Source of the DNA: Prochlorococcus sp. AG-409-D14
GTDB lineage: Bacteria; Cyanobacteriota; Cyanobacteriia; PCC-6307; Cyanobiaceae
NCBI GenBank assembly: GCA_003215895.1
Contig: QCJR01000003.1
Span: 1-64,000, forward strand
DNA length: 64,000 nucleotides
Direction of reading: 5' to 3'
The position numbers were made by a program, and so were the translations under genes. Positions 10,401 to 19,025 of this stretch are shown in pieces. A model generated the notes under the pieces. The model worked only from the letters and a program-made list of their open reading frames with translations. It made no database searches and was not told where the DNA came from. Every line of letters begins with the position of its first letter. Position 1 is the first letter of the stretch.

Positions 10401-10500
10401 TTCTATATGCTTCTTTCTAGGAAGTCTAAAGAATTACTATAAAATTATTTAAACAATGATAAGGTTTTTCTTGAGTACTAGATTCTCTATTAAACAATTT

Positions 10501-12135
10501 TCAATCAGTAAATTCTTTACTTGATTTTTCATCAACTTCCTTTTGAACTATTTTTGATGGCAAAATACGACTTAAAATTTGAGTTTGTGCTTCCTCTATT
10601 TGACTAGGACTATAAGCTAAAGGGATAGTTTCATGAATAGTTTTCTTTATTTTGTCATATAAATATGGACATCCATATATTATAATTCCTGATAATCTTT
10701 CCTCAATTTCTAAATTTTTTATAGCGTCTATCCAATGATCATTATGATATTCTGATCCTATAAATGGTTTACCTCTTACAAAAAGCTGAACAAGAATTTT
10801 ACCATTACCAATTCGCGCCAATTCTAAAAACCTTTTATTACTATTTTGCCATGGGCTGATGCCTAGTGGATGTATAATTAAATTTCTAAAGCCTACTGCC
10901 TTAGGTAAATTTAATGCAGGGAAAAATTTATTAGAAACTTGATCAAAATTATCAATCTGTATGAGATTAATATCATTAACCTTTGCCTTTGTAGTAATTT
11001 CTCCTCTGACACAAATTGAATTTTTTATTATTGAATTACTAAATCTATAAGCATCAACTAAAAATTTATTCTTAACATCTTCATGTCTCAATTTTTCTTC
11101 TAAATCATTTTCATTACTAATTAAATCAAGTTGTTTTTTTCTTCTTTCTCTAGACATACGCAACCTTTCTAAAGAAATTTTTCCTGAATAAAAAGCATCA
11201 GTAAGAGAATCAATTGCCTCATTAATATTTTTTGGCATCATAATCAAATCAATTCCTGCATCAAATGCCATTACTGCAGCTTTACCACTACTATATTTAT
11301 TAGATATTGCATTCATAACTAAAGCATCGCTGACGATTAAACCATCGTATTTGAACTTAATACGTAATAATTCAGTAACCAGTATTTTTGAAAGTGTTGC
11401 CGGATAAATAGGATCAATCTTTGGAAAAAGTAAATGCCCAATCATGACACTATTGACTCCTTGATTGATTAAAGATTCAAATGGAATCAATTCAAATTTC
11501 TCTAATTCAGATAAGTCATTATGTATTTCTGGCAAATACAAGTGAGAGTCAACTTCGGAATTTCCATGCCCAGGAAAATGTTTCGCACAAGTCAGTATTT
11601 TTGATCTAGAAACACCTCGTTGAAAAGCACAAGTTAAACTTTTTACTGTTTCAGCCTCTTCTCCCCAAGCTCTTAGATTTATAACCGGGTTATTTGAATT
11701 GTTATTGATATCACAGACTGGTGCTAATAGCCAATTTAAACCAATATTTTTTGCTTCTTTAGCTGTAAAATACCCTATTCTCTCAGCAATAGATATTCCT
11801 AAATGATGATCTTTTTTATAAATCTGAGCGATACCCATTGGAGGAATGAACTTTGTTCCTCCATGAAATCTTTGACCAACACCTTCCTCAATGTCAGCAC
11901 ACAAGAGAAGGCGTTTACCAGACCATTTTTTTAAGATATTGCAACGAATTTCTAATTCTTTTACTGTTCCTCCTAGAAAAATAACTCCTCCCACACCTTC
12001 TTCTAAAAGTCTCTTTAGACTTGTATTAGATTCCTCTAAGTTAGGATATAAACGTTGTGAATCAAGATTATATCCACTTGCTCGAACTATAAATAATTCA
12101 GCAACTTGCCTTCTAAGATCAGATCTATTCATCAA
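10501..12135 (-). CDS. Glycoside hydrolase family 3 (beta-N-acetylhexosaminidase, NagZ-like)
   Basis: CAKHFPGHGNSEVDSHLYLPEI and GLIVSDALVMNAI GH3 motifs. Confidence 0.9.
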   Translation of the reverse strand: MMNRSDLRRQVAELFIVRASGYNLDSQRLYPNLEESNTSLKRLLEEGVGGVIFLGGTVKELEIRCNILKKWSGKRLLLCADIEEGVGQRFHGGTKFIPPMGIAQIYKKDHHLGISIAERIGYFTAKEAKNIGLNWLLAPVCDINNNSNNPVINLRAWGEEAETVKSLTCAFQRGVSRSKILTCAKHFPGHGNSEVDSHLYLPEIHNDLSELEKFELIPFESLINQGVNSVMIGHLLFPKIDPIYPATLSKILVTELLRIKFKYDGLIVSDALVMNAISNKYSSGKAAVMAFDAGIDLIMMPKNINEAIDSLTDAFYSGKISLERLRMSRERRKKQLDLISNENDLEEKLRHEDVKNKFLVDAYRFSNSIIKNSICVRGEITTKAKVNDINLIQIDNFDQVSNKFFPALNLPKAVGFRNLIIHPLGISPWQNSNKRFLELARIGNGKILVQLFVRGKPFIGSEYHNDHWIDAIKNLEIEERLSGIIIYGCPYLYDKIKKTIHETIPLAYSPSQIEEAQTQILSRILPSKIVQKEVDEKSSKEFTD

Positions 12136-12149
12136 AAATTTTGATTAAT

Positions 12150-12533
12150 CTATGAGTCTTTACTTTTGTCTTTTCTTTTTCGTTCAAGCTCCAATGAATT
12201 GAGAAGATCTAAAACTGCTGGACCTTTTGTCATTCCTTTATCAATTTTAAAAACAAGCTCAGGAGATCTTCTCATTTGAAGCCTTCGAGCAAGCTCAGCA
12301 CGAACAAATCCCTTCGCTTCTTCTAAACCACATAGTACTTCAGCTTTTTTTTTGTCTTCACCAAAAAGACTTATAAAAATTTTGGCATGCTGCAAGTCAC
12401 CTGAGACTTCAACAGATGTAATCGAAATCATAGCTTGATGAATTCTTTCATCTCTAACACCATTGACTAAAAGTTCACTAACTTCTCTTTTTAGTAAAGC
12501 TGCTAATTTTTCTACCCTTCTTGAATTAGCCAT
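12150..12533 (-). CDS. rbfA: Ribosome-binding factor A
   Basis: [28 protein letters not shown] ... [10 protein letters not shown] ... [18 protein letters not shown]. Confidence 0.94.
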   Translation of the reverse strand: MANSRRVEKLAALLKREVSELLVNGVRDERIHQAMISITSVEVSGDLQHAKIFISLFGEDKKKAEVLCGLEEAKGFVRAELARRLQMRRSPELVFKIDKGMTKGPAVLDLLNSLELERKRKDKSKDS

Positions 12534-12535
12534 AA

Positions 12536-12742
12536 CTAAGTAATTGGTACGGGGAAAGCCATAGCCTTTAATAAGAAAATTATTGTCAGAAGTCCACTTA
12601 ACAACGCCCCAACGAGAGCAATCGCTGTGATCGGATTACTACCTCTTTTAATTAATGGAGAAAGTGCAGAAGTGAAAACCCCCAAAACTATGGTGATGAG
12701 ATATTTGGGATATCTAGAAACATTAGAAAAAAACTCACCCAT
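12536..12742 (-). CDS. ycf33: DUF751/Ycf33 family protein
   Basis: [45 protein letters not shown]. Confidence 0.85.
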   Translation of the reverse strand: MGEFFSNVSRYPKYLITIVLGVFTSALSPLIKRGSNPITAIALVGALLSGLLTIIFLLKAMAFPVPIT

Positions 12743-12787
12743 TTTTCACCACCAAAAGACTGAATTAATAGCTACTCTGCTAACCAT

Positions 12788-13519
12788 TTGAAAGAACATA
12801 AAATGTTGGAGCTTCATCAATTTAGGCACTCACCTTATTGTTTAAAAGTAAGAATGGCTTTGGCTGCAAAAAAGCTTGAATATCGAACCGTTGAGATAAC
12901 ACCAGCCATAGGGCAAATAGATATCTTTCAAAAAACAGGGCAAAGAAAATTACCCGTGCTTTTTGATAAGGAAACAACAATCCATGACTCAAGTTCAATA
13001 ATACGACACTTAGAGAAAATTGAAATAGAACCAAAATTAATTCCAGAGGATGTAAAGGAAGCTTCTCAGGCCCAAATCATTGAGAATTGGGCAGATACAA
13101 CTTTGGCAAAATCAATAAAAATTGTCTTTTTAGAAGAACTGACGAAGAATCCAAAATTGATTTCCTCTTTATTTGTCAACGAAATTTCGGATTCCATGAA
13201 AAAACTTCTTTTTAATCTTCCTACAAAGATTACTAGTCAGATATCTGGATTAATAAACCAGAAAGAGAAGGAATCTCTAAAATCAAATCTAAAGTATCTA
13301 TCAAATTTAATTGATCAAGAAAACTTTCTTATTGGAGAAAAGCTTTCTATTGCTGATATTGCTGTAGCATCACACTTATCTCTACTCAAATTTCCAAACT
13401 CATCTGGAGAAAATCTTACAGGCAAAGGTTGTTCTTTATACATAAACGATCCAAGTCTTCAAAATATTTTTAACTGGAGAGACTTAATTGAAGATCAATT
13501 AGAAATAACTAATCATTAG
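12788..13519 (+). CDS. Glutathione S-transferase family protein
   Basis: LELHQFRHSPYCLKVRMALAAKKLEYRTVEI...KLPVLFDKETTIHDSSSIIRHLE; likely start is MLELHQ. Confidence 0.88.
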   Translation: MKEHKMLELHQFRHSPYCLKVRMALAAKKLEYRTVEITPAIGQIDIFQKTGQRKLPVLFDKETTIHDSSSIIRHLEKIEIEPKLIPEDVKEASQAQIIENWADTTLAKSIKIVFLEELTKNPKLISSLFVNEISDSMKKLLFNLPTKITSQISGLINQKEKESLKSNLKYLSNLIDQENFLIGEKLSIADIAVASHLSLLKFPNSSGENLTGKGCSLYINDPSLQNIFNWRDLIEDQLEITNH

Positions 13520-14237
13520 TCTTTCTAAGTATTAATCTAGATTTCTCTGTTTTTATCGGCAAGGAAATCAAATTTTGGCCAGGTTGATTGTAAATTGCTT
13601 GAAACTGTTCTCCGCAAATATTAAAGTCACTCAGATTTATTTCATTATTTTGATTAGATCCACATTTTTTAAACTCAGTTAATGTTTCGACCTGGCTAAC
13701 CCGGCTAAATTCTGGAGTATGCAAAATTTGTAAAATTAATTCATCAGTAACAAAAATATTATTATCTATTTTTTCTTGGAGTCTTCCTATGATCTTTGTC
13801 TCTAAATACCTATCTTCAGTTAATTTAGCAACCTGACGATTAGGAGATTGAGGATCATTCTTTACTGATAAAAAACCACCAGTCTTTGTACTCAAAGCAT
13901 ATGACTTAGTATTGTATTCACGGTCAGCAATTAAATCACCAGAAGTATTGTGAATAAATTTAGCTGAATGAATAATAGATTCTTGATTCTGATCACTTTC
14001 TACCTCGCTTGTGACATCCCATACTCCTTCAAACCAATCAGGGTAAATTAAATCATCTTTCAATCCTGGGCGTCTCATAGAAGAAGGAAGGCGCCAATCA
14101 GGCCAGATTAATTTGCGTTCAGAAAGCTTAGATGATTGAAAATTATTTATTTCAAAAATACTTTCAGCTAGTGCATGACGTGTATAAGTAAAAATAATTA
14201 AAATAGAAATCAAAAAAAAGAAAAATTTCTGTCTCAT
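13509..14237 (-). CDS. DUF6816-like secreted cyanobacterial protein
   Basis: Signal-like N-terminus MRQKFFFFLISILIIFTYTRHALA; PDWFEGVWDVTSE. Confidence 0.65.
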   Translation of the reverse strand: MRQKFFFFLISILIIFTYTRHALAESIFEINNFQSSKLSERKLIWPDWRLPSSMRRPGLKDDLIYPDWFEGVWDVTSEVESDQNQESIIHSAKFIHNTSGDLIADREYNTKSYALSTKTGGFLSVKNDPQSPNRQVAKLTEDRYLETKIIGRLQEKIDNNIFVTDELILQILHTPEFSRVSQVETLTEFKKCGSNQNNEINLSDFNICGEQFQAIYNQPGQNLISLPIKTEKSRLILRKTND

Positions 14238-14499
14238 GTCTGATCCGCTAATTAGAGAAATGGATAATTATGTTGTTTTGGTTCCTGGCGAAAGTGAACA
14301 ATTCCTGGATAAAGAACAAACTCTTTTATGGCTTCAATCTTGGTTAAAGAAATTCGATTCATTACCATTAGATCTTGAATCTAAGTCTTCAATAGCAGAA
14401 GCTGCACAACATTTGCTTGATACAGCCTGCGACCTAGAAATTAAAACAGGTTTTACAATTCAGTGGTATGCCATTAGGCTTGAGTCTGCGGGTCAATAA
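14236..14499 (+). CDS. Chlororespiratory reduction 7 (CRR7)-like protein
   Basis: DNYVVLVPGESEQFLDKEQTLLWLQ...QHLLDTACDLEIKTGFTIQWYAIRLE. Confidence 0.8.
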   Translation: MSDPLIREMDNYVVLVPGESEQFLDKEQTLLWLQSWLKKFDSLPLDLESKSSIAEAAQHLLDTACDLEIKTGFTIQWYAIRLESAGQ

Positions 14500-15049
14500 G
14501 GATACTTGGCAAATGTTCAGCAATCAAAGTTGCGACCTCATGTGGAGATTGATCTTCAACTTCTATTCGCAAATCTGCCTCTAAATATATTGGTTTTCTA
14601 CTTTCATAAATCTGACTAAAATTCTCAGCTAAATCATCCCCTATTAGTAAAGGGCGTTTCTTTTTATCACTTTCTAAACGTTTTATTGAACGTTTTAAAT
14701 CAAGATCTAACCAAATAACTATTCCTTGATGAAGAATTCCCCAGTTTTCAGGCAAGGTAACTAAACCACCTCCAGTAGCAATTACAAGAGAATGATGTTG
14801 ACTAATTTCTTTTAAAACTTTTTTTTCAACATCCCTAAAGACTTTTTCTCCATCTTTTTCAAAAATAGTTGAAATAGATTGCTTAGAAGCTTTTTCAATA
14901 ACATCATCAGTATCAACAAAAGCATAATTGATCATTTTTGCTAGAAAAGGTCCCGCTTGACTTTTTCCAGAACCCATCATTCCTATCAAAAATATATTTC
15001 GACCACCTAACTTTTCTTTAAGAGTTTCAGGGTTTGATTGGACGGTCAT
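14474..15049 (-). CDS. aroK: Shikimate kinase
   Basis: NIFLIGMMGSGKSQAGPFLAK, DTDDVIE, FRDVEKKVL, VIATGGGLV. Confidence 0.94.
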   Translation of the reverse strand: MTVQSNPETLKEKLGGRNIFLIGMMGSGKSQAGPFLAKMINYAFVDTDDVIEKASKQSISTIFEKDGEKVFRDVEKKVLKEISQHHSLVIATGGGLVTLPENWGILHQGIVIWLDLDLKRSIKRLESDKKKRPLLIGDDLAENFSQIYESRKPIYLEADLRIEVEDQSPHEVATLIAEHLPSILIDPQTQA

Positions 15050-15101
15050 AAAGACAGAAGTAACTAAAAGTTATTAAGATGAGTATTGATGTGAAAAATT
15101 T

Positions 15102-16028
15102 ATGGAAGCGATCACATCTAATTTTCCTCACGGAGAGGGTAGAAGCTGCGTAATCACAAGGCGAGCTTGCTTTAGCGCAAGCCACCTTTATAGGCTTCCT
15201 GAATTATCTGATGATGATAATTCAGCTTTGTTTGGCCCATGCTCAATAGCTCCTGGCCACGGACATAATTACGAGTTAATCGTAACCATGGAAGGAAACC
15301 TTAATAAATATGGCATGGTCTTAAACCTTTCAGATGTAAAACATGCCATAAAAAATGAAGTAACAAGCCAACTTGACTTTCGTTTTTTAAATGAAACATG
15401 GCCAGAATTTGACCTTTCCAAACCCGAAGGTTGCCTTCCCACAACTGAAAGTTTAGTCCGTATTATATGGGAGCGCCTTAAATCTCACTTACCACTAAAA
15501 TCTCTTCGTCTTTACGAAAACCCAAAACTCTGGGCTGACTATCAAGGAAATGCTATGGATGCTTATTTAACAGTTCAAACACACTTTTCAGCTGCTCATC
15601 GATTAGCGAGAGAAGACCTACCTCAAACCGAAAACGAAAAAATATTCGGAAAATGTGCTCGGCCTAATGGGCATGGTCACAATTACTTAGTAGATATAAC
15701 TGTCAAAGGAAAGATTAATCCTAGGACCGGAATGATATGTGATTTATCAGCATTAAATAGTTTAATAAATGATTTAGTTGTAGAGCCTTTTGATCATACC
15801 TTTTTAAATAAAGATATTCCTTATTTTGCAAATTGTGTACCTACAGCTGAAAATATCGCATTACACATTTCAGATAAATTAACTAATCCAATTAATGCGA
15901 TTGGGGCTAATTTATATAAGATAAAACTACAAGAAAGTCCTAATAATGCGGCTGAAGTTTATGCAAACGTACCTGAATCAAAGATCGATACCAAGGACTC
16001 AAAGAATCAGGTTGGTTTGCTGAGATAA
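15102..16028 (+). CDS. Tandem 6-pyruvoyl/6-carboxy-tetrahydropterin synthase (PTPS/QueD) fusion
   Basis: Two PTPS units: CFSASHLYRL...GPCSIAPGHGHNYELIV and HFSAAHRLA...GKCARPNGHGHNYLVDI. Confidence 0.9.
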   Translation: MEAITSNFPHGEGRSCVITRRACFSASHLYRLPELSDDDNSALFGPCSIAPGHGHNYELIVTMEGNLNKYGMVLNLSDVKHAIKNEVTSQLDFRFLNETWPEFDLSKPEGCLPTTESLVRIIWERLKSHLPLKSLRLYENPKLWADYQGNAMDAYLTVQTHFSAAHRLAREDLPQTENEKIFGKCARPNGHGHNYLVDITVKGKINPRTGMICDLSALNSLINDLVVEPFDHTFLNKDIPYFANCVPTAENIALHISDKLTNPINAIGANLYKIKLQESPNNAAEVYANVPESKIDTKDSKNQVGLLR

Positions 16029-16706
16029 TTGAAACAAAAATGGGTTAAATTAGTTTTAGCTTCTAGTATTGATGGACGTATCGCATATCCAGAAGGAGGG
16101 AAAACACAATTAGGTCAGTTTGGTGATCGTATGGTTCTAGAAGAATCACTTGCTTGGTCAGATGGGATTTTAATGGGAGGGCAAACGCTTAGAGACCATC
16201 AATCAATTTGTGTCATTAAAAATAAAAGCTTATTGAATAAAAGAACATCAGCAGGCAAGAACGAACAGCCAATTGCTCTTATAGCGAGCAATCAAATAGA
16301 TTTTCCAGAAAATTGGCTTTTTTTTAAACAACCTCTTCAAAAATGGTTACTCCAAGCTCAAAATAAGAAAAATGAAATTATGCTTCCTAGTGGATTCGAT
16401 AAAAAAATAAATTTAAAAACCAGTTGGCGTGCTTCTCTTGATGATTTATATCAGAAAGGAATTGCGAAAATTGTATTACTAGGAGGCGCAAATCTTATTT
16501 CAGCTTTTCTTTTAGAGGATCTAATAGATGAATTACAAATCACCATTACACCTCTACTTATAGGAGGAGATTACTGTTGGGTTTCATCTAAATTAAGAAA
16601 CTTAAAGACAATCATGAATAAAAAAAATAACTGGATCCTAAAAGAAATTAAAAATCTTGGTAATAATGAATTAGTTATCAGATATTTTAGAAATAATTTA
16701 TCCTGA
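16029..16706 (+). CDS. RibD C-terminal/dihydrofolate reductase-like protein
   Basis: KWVKLVLASSIDGRIAYPEGGKTQLGQFGDR...WSDGILMGGQTLRDH...KIVLLGGANLISAFL; TTG start abutting the upstream stop. Confidence 0.85.
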   Translation: MKQKWVKLVLASSIDGRIAYPEGGKTQLGQFGDRMVLEESLAWSDGILMGGQTLRDHQSICVIKNKSLLNKRTSAGKNEQPIALIASNQIDFPENWLFFKQPLQKWLLQAQNKKNEIMLPSGFDKKINLKTSWRASLDDLYQKGIAKIVLLGGANLISAFLLEDLIDELQITITPLLIGGDYCWVSSKLRNLKTIMNKKNNWILKEIKNLGNNELVIRYFRNNLS

Positions 16707-16728
16707 ATATAAATTTAGTATAAAAGAA

Positions 16729-17910
16729 ATGTATAATATCAAAATCAAATGGCATGCAACAATCAAAGAAATTCCTAAGATTATTTGGAATAATTTCTTA
16801 CAAGAAAATTCAACTCCTTTTTATAAATGGGATTGGTTAAATGCATTAGAAAGATCAAAAAGTGTTAGCACAGAATATGGATGGCAACCATTATTTCTCT
16901 CTGCGTGGAGTGAAAATGATTTAATTGCGTGTGCACCTCTCTATCTTAAATCTCATAGTTATGGAGAATTTATTTTTGATAATGCCTTTGTTCAACTAGC
17001 ACAAGATATGGGACTTCAATATTATCCAAAACTAATCGGAATGAGTCCATTAAGTCCTATAGAAGGTTATCGCTTTCTTTTTGCAGAAGGAGTTAATGAC
17101 ATAGAGCTCACACAAATATTAATCTCTGAAATTGATAATTTTGCCAAACAAAATGGAATTCTAAGTTGTAATTTTTTATATGTAGATCCCCAATGGATGA
17201 AAGTAGCTGAATCTCTAAATTGCGCTAAGTGGGTCAATCAACAAAGTTTGTTGAAATTAAATGAAGAAAAGAGTTTTTCTGATTTTTTAAAAAAATTTAA
17301 TTCCAATCAACGTAGAAATATTAAAAGAGAAAGAGAAAGCATAAAAAAATGTGGGATAAAAGTTGAACCGCTTAGTGGATCTCAAATAAATGTAATGAAT
17401 TTAAAAAAAATGCATTATTTTTATAAGCTTCATTGTTCAAGATGGGGAGTATGGGGAAGTAAATACCTCACTGAATCATTTTTCACTGAACTTACATCCA
17501 CAGAACTCAAAGAAAATATTGTTTTATTTGATGCAAAAGAAGACGGCATTGATAAAACAATTGGAATGTCATTATGTGTGAAAAACGAAAATATGCTTTG
17601 GGGAAGATATTGGGGTGCAGAAAAAAATATAGATAATTTACATTTTGAAGCTTGTTATTACTCCCCGATTGAATGGGCAATAGCAAGTAAAATAAAATAT
17701 TTTGATCCTGGAGCGGGCGGCAGTCACAAAAAACGAAGAGGTTTTATTGCTAAACCCAATGCAAGTCTTCATAGATGGTACAACTTAACTATGGACTCAT
17801 TAATAAGAGAATGGCTACCAAAAGCAAATAAGTTAATGCTTGATCAAATAAACGCTACAAATAATGAAGTACCTTTTAAGTTTGAAGAGCCAAAACTATC
17901 AAATACATAG
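16729..17910 (+). CDS. Peptidogalycan-biosynthesis/FemAB-like GNAT family protein (PF04339 type)
   Basis: PFYKWDWLNALERSKSVSTEYGWQPLFL ... FDPGAGGSHKKRRGFIAKPNASLHRWYN. Confidence 0.82.
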   Translation: MYNIKIKWHATIKEIPKIIWNNFLQENSTPFYKWDWLNALERSKSVSTEYGWQPLFLSAWSENDLIACAPLYLKSHSYGEFIFDNAFVQLAQDMGLQYYPKLIGMSPLSPIEGYRFLFAEGVNDIELTQILISEIDNFAKQNGILSCNFLYVDPQWMKVAESLNCAKWVNQQSLLKLNEEKSFSDFLKKFNSNQRRNIKRERESIKKCGIKVEPLSGSQINVMNLKKMHYFYKLHCSRWGVWGSKYLTESFFTELTSTELKENIVLFDAKEDGIDKTIGMSLCVKNENMLWGRYWGAEKNIDNLHFEACYYSPIEWAIASKIKYFDPGAGGSHKKRRGFIAKPNASLHRWYNLTMDSLIREWLPKANKLMLDQINATNNEVPFKFEEPKLSNT

Positions 17911-17942
17911 TAACTTCAGACAAATTAAAGACTTAATCTCAA

Positions 17943-18208
17943 TGCCAGACAACAATTTACTAGATTCTCCTGAGAGCAATAAATCACTTTCCAGCGAGAA
18001 AGATGCAGCTGATTCTAAGGAAGAAAAACCTTTCTTTGCGCAAGGGATTTTTAGTTATAAAGATAAAGGGACTCAAGGTGTTATTACTCTTTTTGGCTAT
18101 GAACTAACAGCACCAGCAGGCCTGAAAAATCCAGGTATTGTTTATTTATCTTTTATTTTTGTAAATCTGCTTATATTTTTAATCTTAAAAAGCTTTATTT
18201 CAGGATAA
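17943..18208 (+). CDS. Small single-TM protein, degenerate Hlip-like
   Basis: Internal start MPDNNLLDSPESNKS favoured because the longer ORF overlaps the upstream CDS; FGYELTAPAGLKNPGIVYLSFIFVNLLIFLIL resembles the Hlip core without its ExxNGR residues. Confidence 0.65.
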
Positions 18209-18246
18209 TTTTTTGAAGAGAGATCTAAAGATTTAATAACTACATA

Positions 18247-18259
18247 ACAAGTGACTTGT
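18247..18259. promoter_or_regulatory. 13-nt odd palindrome ACAAGT-G-ACTTGT upstream of the DUF4346 gene
   Basis: Perfect inverted repeat read directly from the sequence; function unknown. Confidence 0.35.
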
Positions 18260-18290
18260 GTATCTTCTTTTTAATTTGTAAATTAAAGAA

Positions 18291-18692
18291 ATGAACAATT
18301 TAGATTTTCAAGAAGACTTAATTAACTCAATAACGCTTTTAGACGATAAATTATCCAAGCGGCAAATAGACCTTGACCCAAGAGGTTATTTCATAATAAA
18401 AATTGAACCCAAAACGAATGAGTTAATACTTGAACATTATTTGAATGATATTGATCAAAAAGGTCGTGCTATTGATCCAGAGTCCGGAGAACCAATTGGT
18501 TGTAAAACAAAAAGTAGAAATCAACCAAGCAATATTTATAGAGCGAAGAGTGCCAAGCAATTAGGTATTCAAATCTCCGAGTGTCATGGTCCATTCCCGA
18601 TCAGTCGTTTAGATCATGCGATTTACATTGGTCGTGAATTACAGAAAGCGGAGCAATGCCTGATCACTGGTAAACAATATATTCAAGATTAA
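18291..18692 (+). CDS. DUF4346 family protein
   Basis: [26 protein letters not shown]...[29 protein letters not shown]. Confidence 0.8.
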   Translation: MNNLDFQEDLINSITLLDDKLSKRQIDLDPRGYFIIKIEPKTNELILEHYLNDIDQKGRAIDPESGEPIGCKTKSRNQPSNIYRAKSAKQLGIQISECHGPFPISRLDHAIYIGRELQKAEQCLITGKQYIQD

Positions 18693-18754
18693 AATTAATA
18701 AATTCAAAAGTTAAAGCACTGATGTTCTATTATTAATTTAGAAATTTAAATCAA

Positions 18755-18847
18755 ATGGGAATTCTCTTTTACTTAGTTTTTGTTGGAGCAGGCCTTTCTG
18801 CAGCATTCTTGATTCAAAAAGCCTTGAAAGCTATTAAATTAATCTGA
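18755..18847 (+). CDS. petL: Cytochrome b6-f complex subunit PetL-like (30 aa)
   Basis: ATG...TGA encodes MGILFYLVFVGAGLSAAFLIQKALKAIKLI; size, single TM and RAIKLI-like C-terminus match PetL. Not in the supplied ORF track. Confidence 0.75.
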   Translation: MGILFYLVFVGAGLSAAFLIQKALKAIKLI

Positions 18848-18988
18848 ATAAATAAATCACTTTGTATTAGTAATAGATTAGTTCAAGAGATATATCTTTA
18901 ATTCTCAATCAAATATTTATGGTTTTTAAAATATAATAAACATTGAAATTAATATAGATTGTTAAGCCTTTAAATGAATTATTCACTA

Positions 18989-19020
18989 GAATGTTGAATG
19001 AATTTATTTATTCAACATTC
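18989..19020. promoter_or_regulatory. Perfect 11-bp-arm hairpin just before the VKOR-Trx start codon
   Basis: GAATGTTGAAT-gaatttattt-ATTCAACATTC, ending 5 nt before ATG 19026. Confidence 0.6.
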
Positions 19021-19025
19021 ATTGC

